64,000 nucleotides of DNA from Ancistrus triradiatus (taxonomy: Eukaryota > Chordata > Actinopteri > Siluriformes > Loricariidae), in NCBI GenBank assembly GCA_025084515.1, contig JAJAGP010001966.1, positions 1 through 64,000 on the forward strand, given 5' to 3'. Under the pieces are notes generated by a model. That model was not told where the DNA came from and did not search any database. It saw only the letters and a list, made by a program, of their open reading frames with translations. How positions within the stretch are numbered: position 1 is the stretch's first letter; every line of letters starts with the position of its first letter. The translations under genes and the position numbers were made by a program. Below, piece after piece: positions 33,777 through 46,140 of the stretch.

Positions 33777-35006
33777 CAGTGTGGCAAAAAAGTATTTAGT
33801 CAGCCTATGATTGTGCATTGTATGAAGTTCTCCTACTTAGAAAGATGAGCGCGGTCTGTAATTGTCATCATAGCTACACTTCAACTTTGAGAGACAAAAT
33901 GAAGAAAAAAAAATCCAGGAAATCACAAATTTGGTTCAACTCAATACTTTGTAACATAACCTTTGTTGGCAATAACAGAGGTCAAACGTTTCCTGTAAGT
34001 CTCCACCAGGTTGGCACACACTGTAGCTGGTATTTTGGCCCATTCCTTCATGCAGATCTCCTCTAGAGCAGTGATGTTTTGGGGCTGTCGCTGGGCAACA
34101 CGGACTTTTAAGTCCCTCCACAAATTTTCTATGGGGTTGAGGTCTGGAAACTGGCTAGACCACTCCAGGAACTTGAAATGCTTTTTACGGAGTCACTCCT
34201 TCATTGCCCGAGCGGTGTGTTTGGGATCATTGTCATGCTGGAAAACACAGCCACGTTCCATCTTCTTTTTCCGCCAAACATGACGAGTTGAGTTTTTGCC
34301 AAAAAGTTCTATTTGATTTCATCTGACCACATGATATTCTCCCAATCCTCTTCTGGATCATCCATATGCTCTCTGGCAAACTTCAGATGGGCCTGAACAT
34401 GTACTGGCTTAAGCAGGGGGACACACCTCTCGACATAGTGTATTACTGATGGTAGCCTTTGTTACTTTGGTCTGAGCTCTCTGCAGGTCATTCATCAGGT
34501 CTTGTACATCTTCCATTTTCTTACAATTGCTCCCACAGTTGATTTATTTACACCAACTTGTTTGCCTATTGTAGATTCACTCTTCCCAGCCTGGTGCAGG
34601 TCTACAATTTTCTTCCTGCTGTCCTTCGACAGCTCTTTGGTCTTGGCCATGGTTGAGTTTGGAGTCTGACTGTTTGAGACTGTGGACAGGTGTCTTTTAT
34701 ACAGATAACGAGGTCAAACAGGTGCCATTAATACAGGTAACGAGTGGAGGACAAAGAAATTCTTAAAGAAGAAGTTACAGGTCTGTGAGAGCCAGAAATC
34801 TTGCTTCTTTGTGGGTGATCAAATACTTATTTTCCACTATGATTTAGAATTAAATTCTTTAAAAATCCTACAATGTGATTTCCTAGATTTGTTTCTCATT
34901 TTGTCTCTCATAGTTGAACTGTACCTATGATGAAAATTACAGACCTCTCTTATCTTTCTAAGTAGGACAACTTGCACAATCAGTGGCTGACTAAATAATT
35001 TTTGCC
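33777..35006 (-). mobile_element. Tc1-like family B element (copy B3) inserted in a LINE
   Basis: The left terminus CAGTGTGGCAAAAAAGTATT follows TA (33775-33776). The right terminus is cut at 'aataatttttgcc' and lacks the last bases. The LINE reverse transcriptase reads up to both sides, showing that B3 landed in it. Confidence 0.9.
33941..34650 (-). pseudogene. Tc1-like family B transposase (copy B3)
   Basis: The start codon at 34650 opens the MAKTKELSKD-type helix-turn-helix, and VGVNKSTVGAIV follows. A stop or frame change appears in the segment that should read KWKTYKTIDNLPRSGAPRK, which is largely deleted (34500-34520). The second helix-turn-helix is shortened. The first Asp codon is present but a 4-bp loss in 'ctatttgatttcatctgacc' shifts the frame. 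After that the second Asp (HDNDPKHT) and the Glu in PIENLWRDLKV are present, and the C-terminus RVAQRQPQNITALEEICMKE to YRKRLTSVIANKGYVTKY is open (34123-33941). It keeps triad codons but no continuous frame. Confidence 0.88.
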
Positions 35007-36060
35007 AGGAGAACCAGGCAAGCACATTACCCAATGCCCAAATTAGCAAGAGTAGAGATGAGAATCTAATGATTAACTGTGTCAAATTCAACAGAAAGAG
35101 ATAGAAGGATAATACTGTAGTTGTGGATTTTCCCTTGGTTCTATGAAGTGCTTCAGTTACTGCAAGGAGAACAATATCTGTAGAAAGTCCTGGGTTGGTA
35201 TCAAGAAGGTTGTTTTCTTGAAGAAAAGATGGCAGCTGTCCATGTATAGCATGTTCAAGGGTTTTTCACAGGAATGGAAGGATGGAAGCAGGTCTGCAGT
35301 CGGACACATCAGCTGGTTTGAGTGATGGCTTCTTCACTGATCATTTGGTATATGGTGCAAGGTTGCTGGCAATTGCCTGAACAAGTGTGGATGGAAGAGG
35401 AAATGAGAGGACAAAGGGAGTTCAGAGACTTGTAGAGGGTTTAGCAGAAAGTAGCAGGGGTAGTGTCAGCAGGAAATGAGAATGAGATGTGTAGTAAAGT
35501 TTTTGGATGTCACTGTAGTAGAGGGAGTTGAAAGTTAAAAAGAGAGGAGGAGAAAGACAAAAAAAGCAATCAGAAAATCCGAAGAGGAGTTACTGTAAGG
35601 TTGGATGTAATTGAGTTTTTAGTGAAGACAACATCAAAGATACTGCTTGCTCTGTGAGTTGGTGTTGTTGGTGAATGAGTCAGGTCGAAAAAGCCTTAAA
35701 GGCAGGTTAAGCTCGCTCAGTAAATTCAGAGGACTGCCATCTCATGGAAATGAACCAAGAACATAATCAAGCTCATCGATAAAGTTGCCAAGCGGACCAG
35801 AAGGTCGATAGATCATGACTATATGAAGTTTCCAAACACAGCATGAAATTCAAAACAGGAGATGTAGGGTTCAGACAGTGAGGAAGGACGAAATGTCCAG
35901 GTTGGGGAAATAAGATGATCTCTTCCTCCACCCAGACCAGAAGTTCTAGCTGTGTGAGAAAAAGACAAATCTGAAGAGAGTGCAGCAGGTGTTGCTGTGT
36001 TTTCTAAGGTAATCGGAAACTCAGAGACAATAAGTAGTGAACCACCAATACTTACCTCAT
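35007..36060 (-). pseudogene. LINE endonuclease and reverse transcriptase fingers
   Basis: The minus strand continues the LINE. From the right (36060): SEFPITLENTATPAALSSDL and SFSHTARTSGLGGGRDHLIS, then CFEFHAVF, YRPSGPLGNFIDELD-like and LNLPL-like segments. This is an APE-type endonuclease, which nicks the target DNA, with the tryptophan of the usual ETW motif replaced. Between about 35640 and 35340 it is poorly preserved. At 35300-35010 the fingers of the reverse transcriptase appear: SDCRPASILPFL, EHAIHGQLPSFLQENNLLDT, TEALHRTKGKSTTTVLSF and LLNLTQLIIRFS, where FDTVNH has lost its Asp. Stops interrupt all parts. Order and spacing agree with an L2/CR1-like element whose 5' part is missing. 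Confidence 0.82.
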
Positions 36061-36130
36061 TAAACAAATTTGGTATCAGCTATACATTCCCGATACACAT
36101 TTGATACTACCTCTTATAATAATAATAATT

Positions 36131-36152
36131 AAAAAAAAAAAAAAAAAAAAAA
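36131..36152. repeat. A-tract of 22
   Basis: Pure A run after AATAATAATAATT, just outside the 5' limit of the LINE homology. Confidence 0.95.
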
Positions 36153-36425
36153 GTACAAGAATGTTGTTAAATATAAAACGAACAATAAACATGCCTCATT
36201 TTAAAAATGTAAATATAAGCTAACACAACAAGCATCGCATGCTGACTAACAACAAACATGTCAGGAATGTGGAAGTATTATGCTATATTATTTATGAAGT
36301 ATACATTTTTTTTGTAATACTTCATACTGGTTTTTCATTCTTGTGACCGTTCTAATGTTTTCATTTTTATTACTCTTTTGCTTTAGTCACAGCCTCTAAC
36401 TGTTAGGCACAGTTCTTTAAACTTA
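36153..36425. other. short unassigned stretch
   Basis: AT-rich, nothing recognised. Confidence 0.4.
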
Positions 36426-36870
36426 CAGTGGTGCTTGAAAGTTTGTGAACCCTTTAGAATCTTCTACATTTCTGCATAAATATGACCTAAAACATCATCA
36501 GATTTTCACACAAGTCCTAAAAGTAGATAAAAAGAACCCAGTTAAACAAATGAGACAAACTTGGTCATTTATTTATTGAGGAAAATTATCCAATGGTACA
36601 TATTAGTGAGTGGCAAAAGTATGTGAATCTTTGCTTTCAGTATCTGGTATGAACCCCCACCCCCAGAAATCTCCTTTGTTCGTACCATGATACACTTCCA
36701 CAAACATGTTGTGAAGAGCAGACTTTGATAGATCCCTGTTCTTTAAATAAAACAGGGTGCCCACTCACACCTGATTGTCATCCCATTGATTGAAAACAAC
36801 TGACTCTAATTTCACCTTCAGATTAACTGCTAATCCTAGAGTTTCACATACTTTTGCCTCTCACTAATAT
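36426..36870 (-). mobile_element. Family A deletion derivative (copy A5)
   Basis: The left terminus CAGTGGTGCTTGAAAGTTTG follows TA. At about 36655 the sequence jumps from the 3' part directly to the first transposase codons on the minus strand ('tcctttgttcgtaccatgat') and the 5' untranslated region. Nearly the whole transposase is deleted. The right terminus is missing, cut at 'ctcactaatatgg', where a SINE begins. Confidence 0.85.
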
Positions 36871-36884
36871 GGGCAAATCCCATT

Positions 36885-37020
36885 TGAACCAGGGTTCAAA
36901 TCCCACCTCTTCCAAGCTGCCACTGTTGGTTCCTTGAGGAAGACCCTCAACCCACAATTGCTTGGAATTGCTCTAAGTTGCTCTGGATAAGGGCGTCTGC
37001 TAAATAACATAAATGTAAAT
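36885..37020 (+). repeat. tRNA-SINE ('gagcaaggcccttaa' type)
   Basis: B box 'agggttcaaatcccacctct', then 'ttccttgaggaagaccctca', 'cacaattgcttggaattgct' and the tail 'gggcgtctgctaaataacat'. The A-box half is missing, so it is 5'-truncated at the junction with copy A5. Confidence 0.85.
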
Positions 37021-37040
37021 GTCTGCTAAATAACTATATA

Positions 37041-38505
37041 GCAATTTATAACAGAAGAGCTTTGCAGAAACACAGAAGATACAAGATAACACCACACAGA
37101 CCAGCTATCTCAATCTATACCAAGTCACAATCAGTGATTTCTCCTTTAAAAAAGGACACTGTAAACATCATTTTTAACTTTTTATATTCCAGTTACATTA
37201 AAAGCTGACTTTGAATGAATCCAGTGAGTAAATAGTCATTCAGTTCACATATTTAGAACCTGAAAGCAAAGAATATAAAATATGTTTCTTTCTCCACCAT
37301 AGAAAACCACACACAGGAATCATCATCCCATTATGAAATGTGTTTTACATTCATTTGATTTATTTCTCACTGTAATCTTTCACTCATTACGCTCGGGGCA
37401 TATATGCAGAACTGTTATATGTACACTGAGCATGCCCTTTACAGTCTGAAAACGTATCTCAAATTAAAATAATGCTAGTAAGTATTTTTTCTATTAAATT
37501 ACTTCAGTATATGTAACAGAGTAAACATAACTCGTTACTACCCACCTCTGATTTCTGTATATGCTTTGCCCTACCAACTAGGCATGAGCTTGCATACCAG
37601 TGAAATGTGACTTATCAAGTTCAGTTTACCTTTCACCATGTTTGAAACACGTGTTTTAGCTTGTTGCTTAGAGGTCAGCGTGCTGCTTTGTTGCTCAGCA
37701 ACTGTGAGCATGCAAGATGGACGCTAGGGGAACACAAGGACTTCAGTATACGTGCAGTTCACCTCCATTCACACTATACATAGACAGCCTACACAATTTA
37801 ATGCACACACCCAACACAACCTCATTAGCAACTACAGGTCTGTTACTGCTACACTCATACTTAATTTGGAAATAATTGCGAAGACCGAATTCAGAACGAA
37901 TTTCATTAAGTACGAGAACAACTATCTATTGCATTTTGGCTCTGGTGATTTTCAGAACAACACATTTCAGTTGAGAAATAATGAGGAAAACAGCATATGT
38001 TGCTTTGCATGAGTTTTGCATGCCATTTCCAAAAGGTATTCTTACTGAGCCAAGGAAAAAAGAATTATAAGTAATCATTTGGAATCTGTTTATTTAAAAC
38101 ACTTGACAATTAAGAGCAGTTGAAAATCAGGGCAGTTACTGCTCTCATTCAGGTATGTCCAGCTGCCTTATTACAATGCATGAGCAAGAGTTCAAAAATA
38201 TGCTTATTGTGTCTCTGAAGAAAGAAGTGTTAGCCTGCAGGCATGTGATTCAGAGATTTAACAAGGTGGTGAAAATCAGCTGTGACCAAATTTGGAGAGG
38301 GCTGGATAGAAATGTACATTTAGACCATTTTGCCTTTTGACAAACATGTCACTGTCTAACATCTTGTGGAAAACGTATCTAGATGTGCTTCTAAACAGAT
38401 GGATTATATAATATCTGTTATTGTTTCAGATAATGAGGAACATCTCTCATTTGTATCCTACTGCAAAATCAATTTACCAGTGGATGATTATGTGCTTATT
38501 CACAG
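37041..38505. other. unassigned stretch
   Basis: No transposon ends or exon. An 86-codon open frame at 37752-38012 is not supported by any motif. Confidence 0.4.
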
Positions 38506-38610
38506 GTGTCCTGGTGGAGGAGTGGTTAGTGCCTCACAGCTCCAGAGAACTGCTTTTTGATTCACTGCCTGGATTCCACCTGTGTGGGTTTCCTGAAGGT
38601 GGTGGGGGGA
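38506..38610 (+). repeat. DANA-like SINE head fragment
   Basis: 'ggtggaggagtggttagtgc', 'cctcacagctccagagaact' and 'ctgtgtgggtttcctgaagg' follow the head and early body of the DANA-like SINE in plus orientation. Truncated. Confidence 0.6.
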
Positions 38611-38835
38611 ACGGTGGTCATGTTTACAGTATATACCATACCAATTGTCCCCACAAGAATTATAAAGATTTGACATTGTTTACTTTCTGGTGACATTTTG
38701 CTGTTCCTCACAGGGAGAGCTGCTTTTTACAGAAACTGAACCTTTCTTTTCTTAGGGTTAGGTGCATAGGTATAGCATTAATTAGTTACAGTAATCATCA
38801 CGTCTTTAGAAAGTCTCCACCAGGACAGTGAGACA

Positions 38836-38995
38836 AGCCTATGTGGTTCATACTTAAGCAGGATAATGAGCCAGATAAAGTCCTAAGAGCTTTGCAAGGA
38901 CTACATGAAGGCCAAAGAAGGAGTCCGGTCAGATGACTCCACAGTCATATGACCTGAACCCCATTGAGCATTGTTGGGGGAGGTGCCAGAGAAAG
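38836..38995 (+). pseudogene. Tc1-like transposase fragment of unassigned family
   Basis: 'aagcaggataatgagccaga' translates to QDNEPD, resembling the second catalytic Asp segment. Further on, 'tatgacctgaaccccattga' gives DLNPIEHCWG, the catalytic Glu segment. The spacing is close to the normal 34-residue gap. Family J or H relatives are possible. No ends are recognised and the piece is too short for more. Confidence 0.6.
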
Positions 38996-39254
38996 CCAAG
39001 CATTCAGTAACATCACAATATTCGTTTTGGAATGGATTTATGCTGGAATAATACATATAATTAGATTTTACACAAACTTGTAGTCCATGTTAGCTTAAGT
39101 GCATGTTGTCATTTCAACAAAACACACACCAAATACGAATAAATGTGTGTCTTCATTTAAAGTTTATTAAAAGTATACAACAATAAAAATAACTCTCTAC
39201 ATAAAGTTGTTATTATTCAATATTCAGTTCTGATAAAGTGCTGAAAATAGTACT

Positions 39255-40180
39255 TACACTCACCGATCACTTTATTAGGCATACCTCCTTGTTTCTACAC
39301 TTATTGTCCATGTCATCACTCCTACTTACCATATAGAAGCACTTTTTAGTTATACGATCACAATCTGTTTCTCTACATACTTTGTTAGTCCCCTTTACTC
39401 TGTTCTCTAATTGTCAGGCACTGATCAGGTCCCATTTGGGTTGATGATCATTCTCAACACTGCAGTGACACTGTTAGTGTGTGTTGTGCTGGTACAAGGG
39501 GATCAGACACAGCAGTACTGCTGGAGTTTTAAACCATCCCAGTGTCACTGCTGGACTGAAAATAGTCCACCAACCAAACATGGCCAGCCACCAGTATCAT
39601 GTAGGCAGTGTCCTGTGAGCACCAATGAAAGGTTAGAGGATGACTAACACAAACTGTGCAACAACATGAGTTAAGCTAGATATACACTTGACGGATCAGA
39701 ACTGGCGCAACAGTGTGTGCAGCCAAAATGACACAAGCGTGGTGGTTCCACCCCCACGCACAGTCGCCTCTGCAGGCATTTATATGAGACATTAATAAGA
39801 GACCATACAGATACTCAAATGACTTAATTGCAACAATGTGGTAGCTGTGTCTAACAGAGTGCACAGTGAGTGAACACAGGGTTTAAAAACTCCAGCAGCA
39901 CTGCTGTGTCTGATTTGTTCATCCCATCAAAACACACACTAACACACCACCACCACCACATCAGTGTCACTGCAGTTCTGAGAATGATCCACCTCCCAAA
40001 TAGCACCTGATCTGTGCTGGTGCTGTGGGGGTCCTGATAATTAGAGAACAAAGTATGGAGGGACTAAGTATGAGAACCAGAAGAACTACAGTCTGTAATT
40101 CAAGAGCTACAAAGTGTTTCTGGAACTGATCAAATGGACAATGATTGTAATAACACCTAATAAAGTAATCAGTGAGTGTA
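39255..40180. mobile_element. Fold-back element F, complete copy (F1)
   Basis: It begins TACACTCACCGATCACTTTA and ends with the near-complement TAAAGTAATCAGTGAGTGTA. The two arms, about 280 bp each, are imperfect inverted copies: for example 'tgcagtgacactg' and 'cagtgtcactgcag', 'cagacacagcagtactgctg' and 'cagcagcactgctgtgtctg'. A central 300-400 bp is less symmetric. No transposase is encoded. This is a non-autonomous DNA transposon of long-inverted-repeat type. I cannot assign its superfamily from the sequence alone. Confidence 0.85.
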
Positions 40181-43020
40181 TCTGATGTAGGCCTATATGA
40201 TGAAATGTTTCTCTTTCTAGGCTGTGTTCAAGAATCTTAATAATAATCACATTTGATAAACAGATGTACTGGCAATATTGCTATCATTCTGTGCAAAGCA
40301 GTAGTTGTATATTAACAAAAAGCAAAGTGTCCCTTTTTTTCTGTCGGATTTTGCAGCTATTGTTAACTGCTGTTTCTGGCTGCATTTAACCATTCACTTT
40401 TGAAAATAGCTTTGAATTTCTACACAAAACAAAGTCTGGCAATAAGGGTTTTTGTTTGTTTGTTTGTTTGTTTATTTTTCGCATTGCCCAAATCCTATTT
40501 TCCCTTCTTTGGGTTTATGCCCAAACCGAGTTGGCCAGATCAATAATGATGGTCTGCAAAGCAATAATAGCTCATTTAGTTTATGTCCTTCAACGAAGCT
40601 TATAAAACACACTTAATTTAGGCTAACTCAACAGCAAAGAAATATTGAAGGTCAGGCCCGTGGACAGACATTGAGGGACAGGGGCTCTATCCAATCCATG
40701 CCACCCACCAATGCACCATTTCCAATGCTTATACCCTAATATCTTTCATAATCACAGTCATTCCTCAGAAAAGGGAAGTTTCTTCCAAATGCAGTATAAC
40801 ATTATCTTCACACTATATCTCAGCACTGCAAACCCCAAATACATTTGTTGATTTATGTTTGTTGATTAATAAGCAGTATAAAGAGTTGCCCAGCTTTGCC
40901 TGTTATGGGATGATTATGAACCTGGATGATATTGCAGATTAGTTGTCTTACTCTACAAGGCTTGCTATGTAAGTCCCTTAATTGAGTCAAAACAATGTGC
41001 ACTATTCTGTATTTTTATGTTACAGTGAGTATATATTTGACAAATGGAACTACAGCTGTGTAATTTTGGTAAGCAATTTGGGCATCCCATTGAGAGGAAA
41101 AAATGCTACATCTAGAGCTTGAAAATAGGTACAGTGGGATGATGCCTTTTTACATTTTTAGACCTTATGTGAAATCTAATTACCACTGTGCTCTTGTCAC
41201 GGTCTAAATTCACAACATCCTACAGCCAATCAAGTAAACGATCTGGCTATAACCAAATGTAATCCACGATATTTCTGGGTCGTTCCGGAGCTGTGCCATG
41301 TCAAAATGCATTTTTTGGAAATAACTCAGCTGTGGCTGAGACTCGCAGGTTTCCTGGCTGCAGCTTTGCTCTGCAAACCACCCACATACCATATAAATTA
41401 CAATTATATAGACCATCTGAAAAGGCACTTATACGGTCGAAAGGCAAAAAGTCATGGGCATAAGCCCTCCTGGGGTCTATCTTTGCATGCGTCTGTGAAA
41501 GGTATTCTTCAAATGAGTACTAGGAAGGTGTCCAGCATTGTTAAGTTATTTCTTTGTTTAAAGCATACGGTCGCATAAATTTTACATGGGTTTGACACAG
41601 TAGTCTTTTTGAGCATTTAGTCCATAGAAAAAGAAATAGTCAATACTGAGATCAAAGGGGGAGAGCTGGGACTGGCCTGTGCAGCTGAAAAACAGACTCA
41701 TATTATTAGTAAAGGTTGAGCCATATAACTGCAATATGGGGCACCCCCTGGTCTGGTCACGTGATATCTAAACACCCAGCCCCCACGAAGAGAAGCTCTC
41801 AGACTCACCCACAGGCACTGGAGATGTACACAAATCAAGAACCACTGGCAAGGTAAACACAACCTGGGCTTACGCTACCTGGGAACCAACCCAGTGGGGC
41901 CTACAATGCCAGGGGAACACTCCCACTGGGCTAAACAACAGAATGTTACAGAATGTCAGCATTTGGAATCAGTGGTCTTCCAGCTGAACTACTCTGGTGG
42001 TTTTATCACCCTCTGGCAGACTAAGGCTTGAGTTGCAAAATTACATTCCATTGTGATTCCTGGTGAAGGTTCCAGATCACAGCTTGAGAATCTACCTTTA
42101 CTAATAAAAAGTGTCTTTTATTAGAGTGGCACCAGGGGGGTTCCAGGTTGTAGTGAGTGGCATCAGCAGGTCAGCTCTGAGTTAAACGCTTCAGATTAAA
42201 TGTTTGTTGGTTGGATGGTTATTGTGTGCACTGCTTATTATTCTACGTATGTACTGGGGCTTTCTTTGCACTGTTTTCTGCATTATGTGTGGTCACTGTC
42301 ACATGGATTGTCAGGTTCTGTAGGAAACCTTGCACGCCATTCTTTTGGCAAATGTTGTTACAGAAAGACAAATCAAGTAAATGTAATGCACAGTTTATAT
42401 CAGGCAGGGGAATAAATGTGATTCATAATTTAAAATTGTTTTCAGAAAAGCATTCAAGGAAGCTTGAATGAACTGTACACATTTTCCAAATAACATTGGG
42501 CATTTTTCATGGGCATTCAAGTCCTTCATTTAAAACCTACACAACAAGCTCATCTTTAAATGACTGCTTCTTGAAAAAAGGGGATTTGTGGCATCAATTA
42601 ATTACTTAAAAAAATAAAATAAAAAATAAATATCACAATGCAAACCATATGTACACTTTCAAACATCACATCTATATGTACTAGTTGGACATCTAGTTCC
42701 AAAAAATGAGGCATTATAATAGGGGGTTTCTGTTCCAAGCTATTACAGCCTCCATTCTTCTATGATCGAAATCTTAAAACACACCATTGGTATTATTTTT
42801 CTGTGATATCTGCCACAGCATCTACACCATAATGACTGCTGAGCTACTGTTTCTTCTAGATTTTTCCACTTCACAAAAACAGCACTTAACAGTTGCAAAG
42901 GGAAGTTCTTGTAGACTGAAAAGCTGACAAACTGACTTGTACAGGTGACATTAATGTACCTTTTTCAGTCATTGAGAACTTCAGTACTAACTAGCAGTGT
43001 TTGCCTATGGTGATTGCATA
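40181..43020. other. unassigned stretch of about 2.8 kb
   Basis: A (GTTT)n run lies at 40449-40476. A short inverted pair cccagtggg / cccactggg sits at about 41890-41930. No exon, SINE or transposon can be supported, and open frames up to 90 codons lack motifs. Confidence 0.4.
40449..40476. repeat. (GTTT)n microsatellite
   Basis: Seven GTTT-type units. Confidence 0.9.
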
Positions 43021-44619
43021 CAGTCGTATGAAAAAGTTTGGGCACCCCTGATAATTTTCATGATTTTAGTTTATAAATCATTGGCTGTTCAGATCAGCAA
43101 CTTGAGTTAAATATATCATATAGCAGATGAACACAGTGATATTTGAGAAGTGAAATGAAGTTTATAGGATTTACAGAAAGTGTGCAGTAATTATTATTTC
43201 AAACAAATTTGGCAGGTGCATAAATTTGGGCACCCCCAACAGAAAAATTACATCATATTAGTAGATCCTCCTTTTGTAGAAATAACAGCCGCTAAACGCT
43301 TCCTACAGCTTCCAGTCTGGATTCTGGTTGAAGGTGCTTTGGACCATTCTTCTTTAGAAACATCTCCAGTTCAGTCATGTTTGATGGTTTCCGAGCATGG
43401 ACAGCCCACATTTTCAGTAATATTCATGTCTGGGGGACTGATATGGCCATTCCAGAACGTTGTACTGGTTCCTCTGCATGAATGCCTTAGTAGATTTTGA
43501 GCAGGGTTTGGGGCCGTTGGCCTCGGAGCAACTTTGTCACTGATTCTAGAACATTGTTCTCAAGAATCTGGAGATATTAACTACAATCCATGCGACCCTC
43601 AACTTTAACAAGATTCCTAGTACCTGCACTGGCCACACAGTCCCACAGCATGATGGAACCACCACCAAATTTTACTGTGGGTAGCAAGTGTTTGTCTTGG
43701 GATGCTGTGTTCTTTTTCCGCTCCTTGTTATGTCCAAATAACTTAATTTTAGTTTCATCAGTACACAGCACTTTATTCCAAAATGAGCTGGATTGTCCAA
43801 ATGTGCTGGTAGCACACCTCAAGTAGTGACTCTGGTTTGTGGCGTGTCTGCAGAAAAGGCTTCTTCTGCATTGACTCTCCTCCCCATACAGCCTCTCCTT
43901 GTGCAAAGTGCGCTGTATAGTTGAACGATGAACAGTGACACCATCATCTGCAGCAAGATTAGGTTGTAGGTCTTTGGAGGTGGTCCTGTGGCTTGACTAT
44001 GACTGTTCTCACCATCCTTCGCCTCTGCCCTATCTGAGATTTTTCTTGGTCTGCCACTTCGGGAGTTCCTTAACTAGAACTGTGCCTGTGGTCTTCCATT
44101 GCCTCACTATGTTCCTCACAGTGGAAACTGACAGCTGAAATCTCTGAGAGAGCTTTTCCCTTTCCCTGAACCATGATGTTGAACAACCTTTGTTTTCAGG
44201 CCATTTGAGAGTTGTTTTGAGGCTCCCATATTGCCACTCTTCAGAGAAGATGCAAAGAGGAGAAAAACTTCCAATTGGCCACCTTAACCCTTTATCATAG
44301 TTGGACTCACTTGTGTATGTAGATCAAGGGTCAGTGAGCTTACAAAACATATTTTGTGTTCCAATAATTAGTGCTATAATAGTTGCTAAAGGTATTCAAA
44401 TGACAAGGGTTGACCAAATTTATGCACCTGCCTAATTTTGTTTGAATAATTACTGCACACTTTCTGTAATACCTATAAACTTAATTTCACTTCTCAAATA
44501 TCACGGTGTTCATCTGCTATATGATATATTTACCTGAAATTGCCGAGCTGGACAACCAATGATTTATAAAGAAAAATCGTGGAAATTATCAGGGGTGCCC
44601 AAACTTTTTCATACGACTG
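43021..44619 (-). mobile_element. Tc1-like family C element, complete
   Basis: Perfect terminal motifs CAGTCGTATGAAAAAGTTTG and CAAACTTTTTCATACGACTG, flanked by TA at 43019-43020 and 44620-44621. 1599 bp, the full length for the group. The ends extend as long inverted repeats to about 43220 and 44425, including 'gcaggtgcataaatttgggc', so this is an element with long terminal inverted repeats. Confidence 0.95.
43270..44240 (-). pseudogene. Tc1-like family C transposase, degenerate
   Basis: On the minus strand, near 44200-44040, the helix-turn-helix region (ERLSQRFQLSVSTVRNIVRQ-like) and the linker of the GRPRKISDRAEA type are present but shifted between frames. At 43906-43577 the frame is open and carries the DNA-binding end (CRHATNQSHYLR), TDETKIKLFGHN with the first catalytic Asp, and LPTVKFGGGSIMLWDCV, where the usual GC is DC. 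The segment that should carry the second Asp (QQDNAPKHC-type) is destroyed by a deletion near 43520. PDMNITENV near 43425 retains the Glu. Non-functional although both ends are intact. Confidence 0.85.
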
Positions 44620-44752
44620 TAGCTGGCTTTCAAATTTCTTGGAAAAAGAATGAAACAAAGAATGGAATGGATGTTCATACTATTAGTGATGTAATGTACA
44701 ACCCCAAATCAGGTAAAGCTGGGACAGAATGGAAAATGCAAATAAAAAAAAA

Positions 44753-45200
44753 TTAAAAGTGTTTCTTACATTTACTTTGACTTTTATGGACTTCACAAGA
44801 CCTCTGAAGGTGTCCTGTTGTATTCAACACTAGCAGGTTAGCATAAGATCGTAAGTTGTAAGGTGGGACCTCCATGGATTGGACTAGTTTGTCCAACATA
44901 TCCCACAGGATTGAGATCTGGGGAATTTTGTAGGTCAACACCTTGAATTCTTTGTCAGGTTCCCCAAATGTTTTATGATGACTGCCATAAGGAAATATCG
45001 TTGCCATGGAGGGATATACTTGGTTTGCAACGATGTTTATGTAGGTGATTCGTGTCTAAGTAACATCCACGTAAATGCCAAGACCCAAGGTTTTCCAGCA
45101 GAACTTTACAAATAGCATCAATGTCAATGTTGATGCTCTTTGTTATTATCTTCTGTCAATGTTATTCACTTCACCTGTCAGTGCCTTTAAAGCTATGGTT
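44753..45200 (-). pseudogene. Tc1-like family J transposase fragment
   Basis: On the minus strand from 45110: 'gttctgctggaaaaccttgg' belongs to the segment before the second Asp. Then FGEPDKEFKVLTYKIPQISI and LWDMLDKLVQSMEVPPYNLR follow, the region of the catalytic Glu. The motif PPNSPDLNPIEHLWDVL is changed to KIPQISILWDML, so the Glu is lost. 45120-45200 matches the segment at 18040-18110. No ends seen. It is the third piece of family J in this window. Confidence 0.7.
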
Positions 45201-46140
45201 GATCAGTACATTTCAGCAGAAAAGTGAGCTTTTTTGTGCAGCATTCAATGAAAAGTTGATGAATAAAAGATTAAGGAGAAATAAATAAAGCCTGAAGGAT
45301 AGTCACTGTCCCTCTGGAGAAAAGAAGAAGAGAAGCCAAAAACCTCATTAACAAAAAGGCATTTATGTTTACCTGAATTCAGCCAAACCATTCCCCTCTC
45401 AATAAGGGTCACTACTTCATCTGTGTTGTACTGTTGCTTTTCTATTACAGCAAAAACAGTGATAGGATCTTTTAGTGCTGTGGCACAAACGGCAAGATTA
45501 CAGAATAGGCCCTAGCTGACAAGAGCGAATCTAAATCCTATGACTCTCAACTTTGAGTAGATTAGGTTTTTACCTTTATTGTTATTTGTAATTGTATTGG
45601 ATCTCCCATGGCTGAGCTTGGCTCTTGAGACAACAGATCAGTTGGCTGAACATGTTCTGCATAAACATAATTGTGACAGCAACTCCAATTTCATTTGGAT
45701 ATCTGCTACAGTAAATCGTTATGTTCACTGGATGATCCTGCCACCTGACCAGTTTTGGAGTCTTTGCAGAGTGTTCGTCGTGAGAAAATTGGCATTGGAA
45801 TTGTCCAGAAGTGCTGCATCACAGAGATAACGCCAAATGGAAGCCGTGTTAAAAGATATGAAAATGACACGGCCACATTGAGGGAATACCTTGATATCAT
45901 GGTGCAGTTTTGACAGCAATAGACCTGTTGTTAAGTGTGCCCTCTGAGCAGTGGACAAGGGCCCTCAGAGAAATGTAACAGATTAGAAGGCACTGAGCCA
46001 AGCCTTACTCTCACCTCATATCTTGTCCTTTACCATAAATCATTCTAGTGCATACATAATGACTTGAGGACACACTCAGATTGTTGTAGCTCACTTATGG
46101 AGAGGTGCTGATATCAAAATTACAGGTCATTCATGCATTC
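45201..46140. other. unassigned stretch
   Basis: Nothing recognised. Overlapping open frames near 45.6-45.95 kb on both strands are short and without motifs. Confidence 0.4.
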
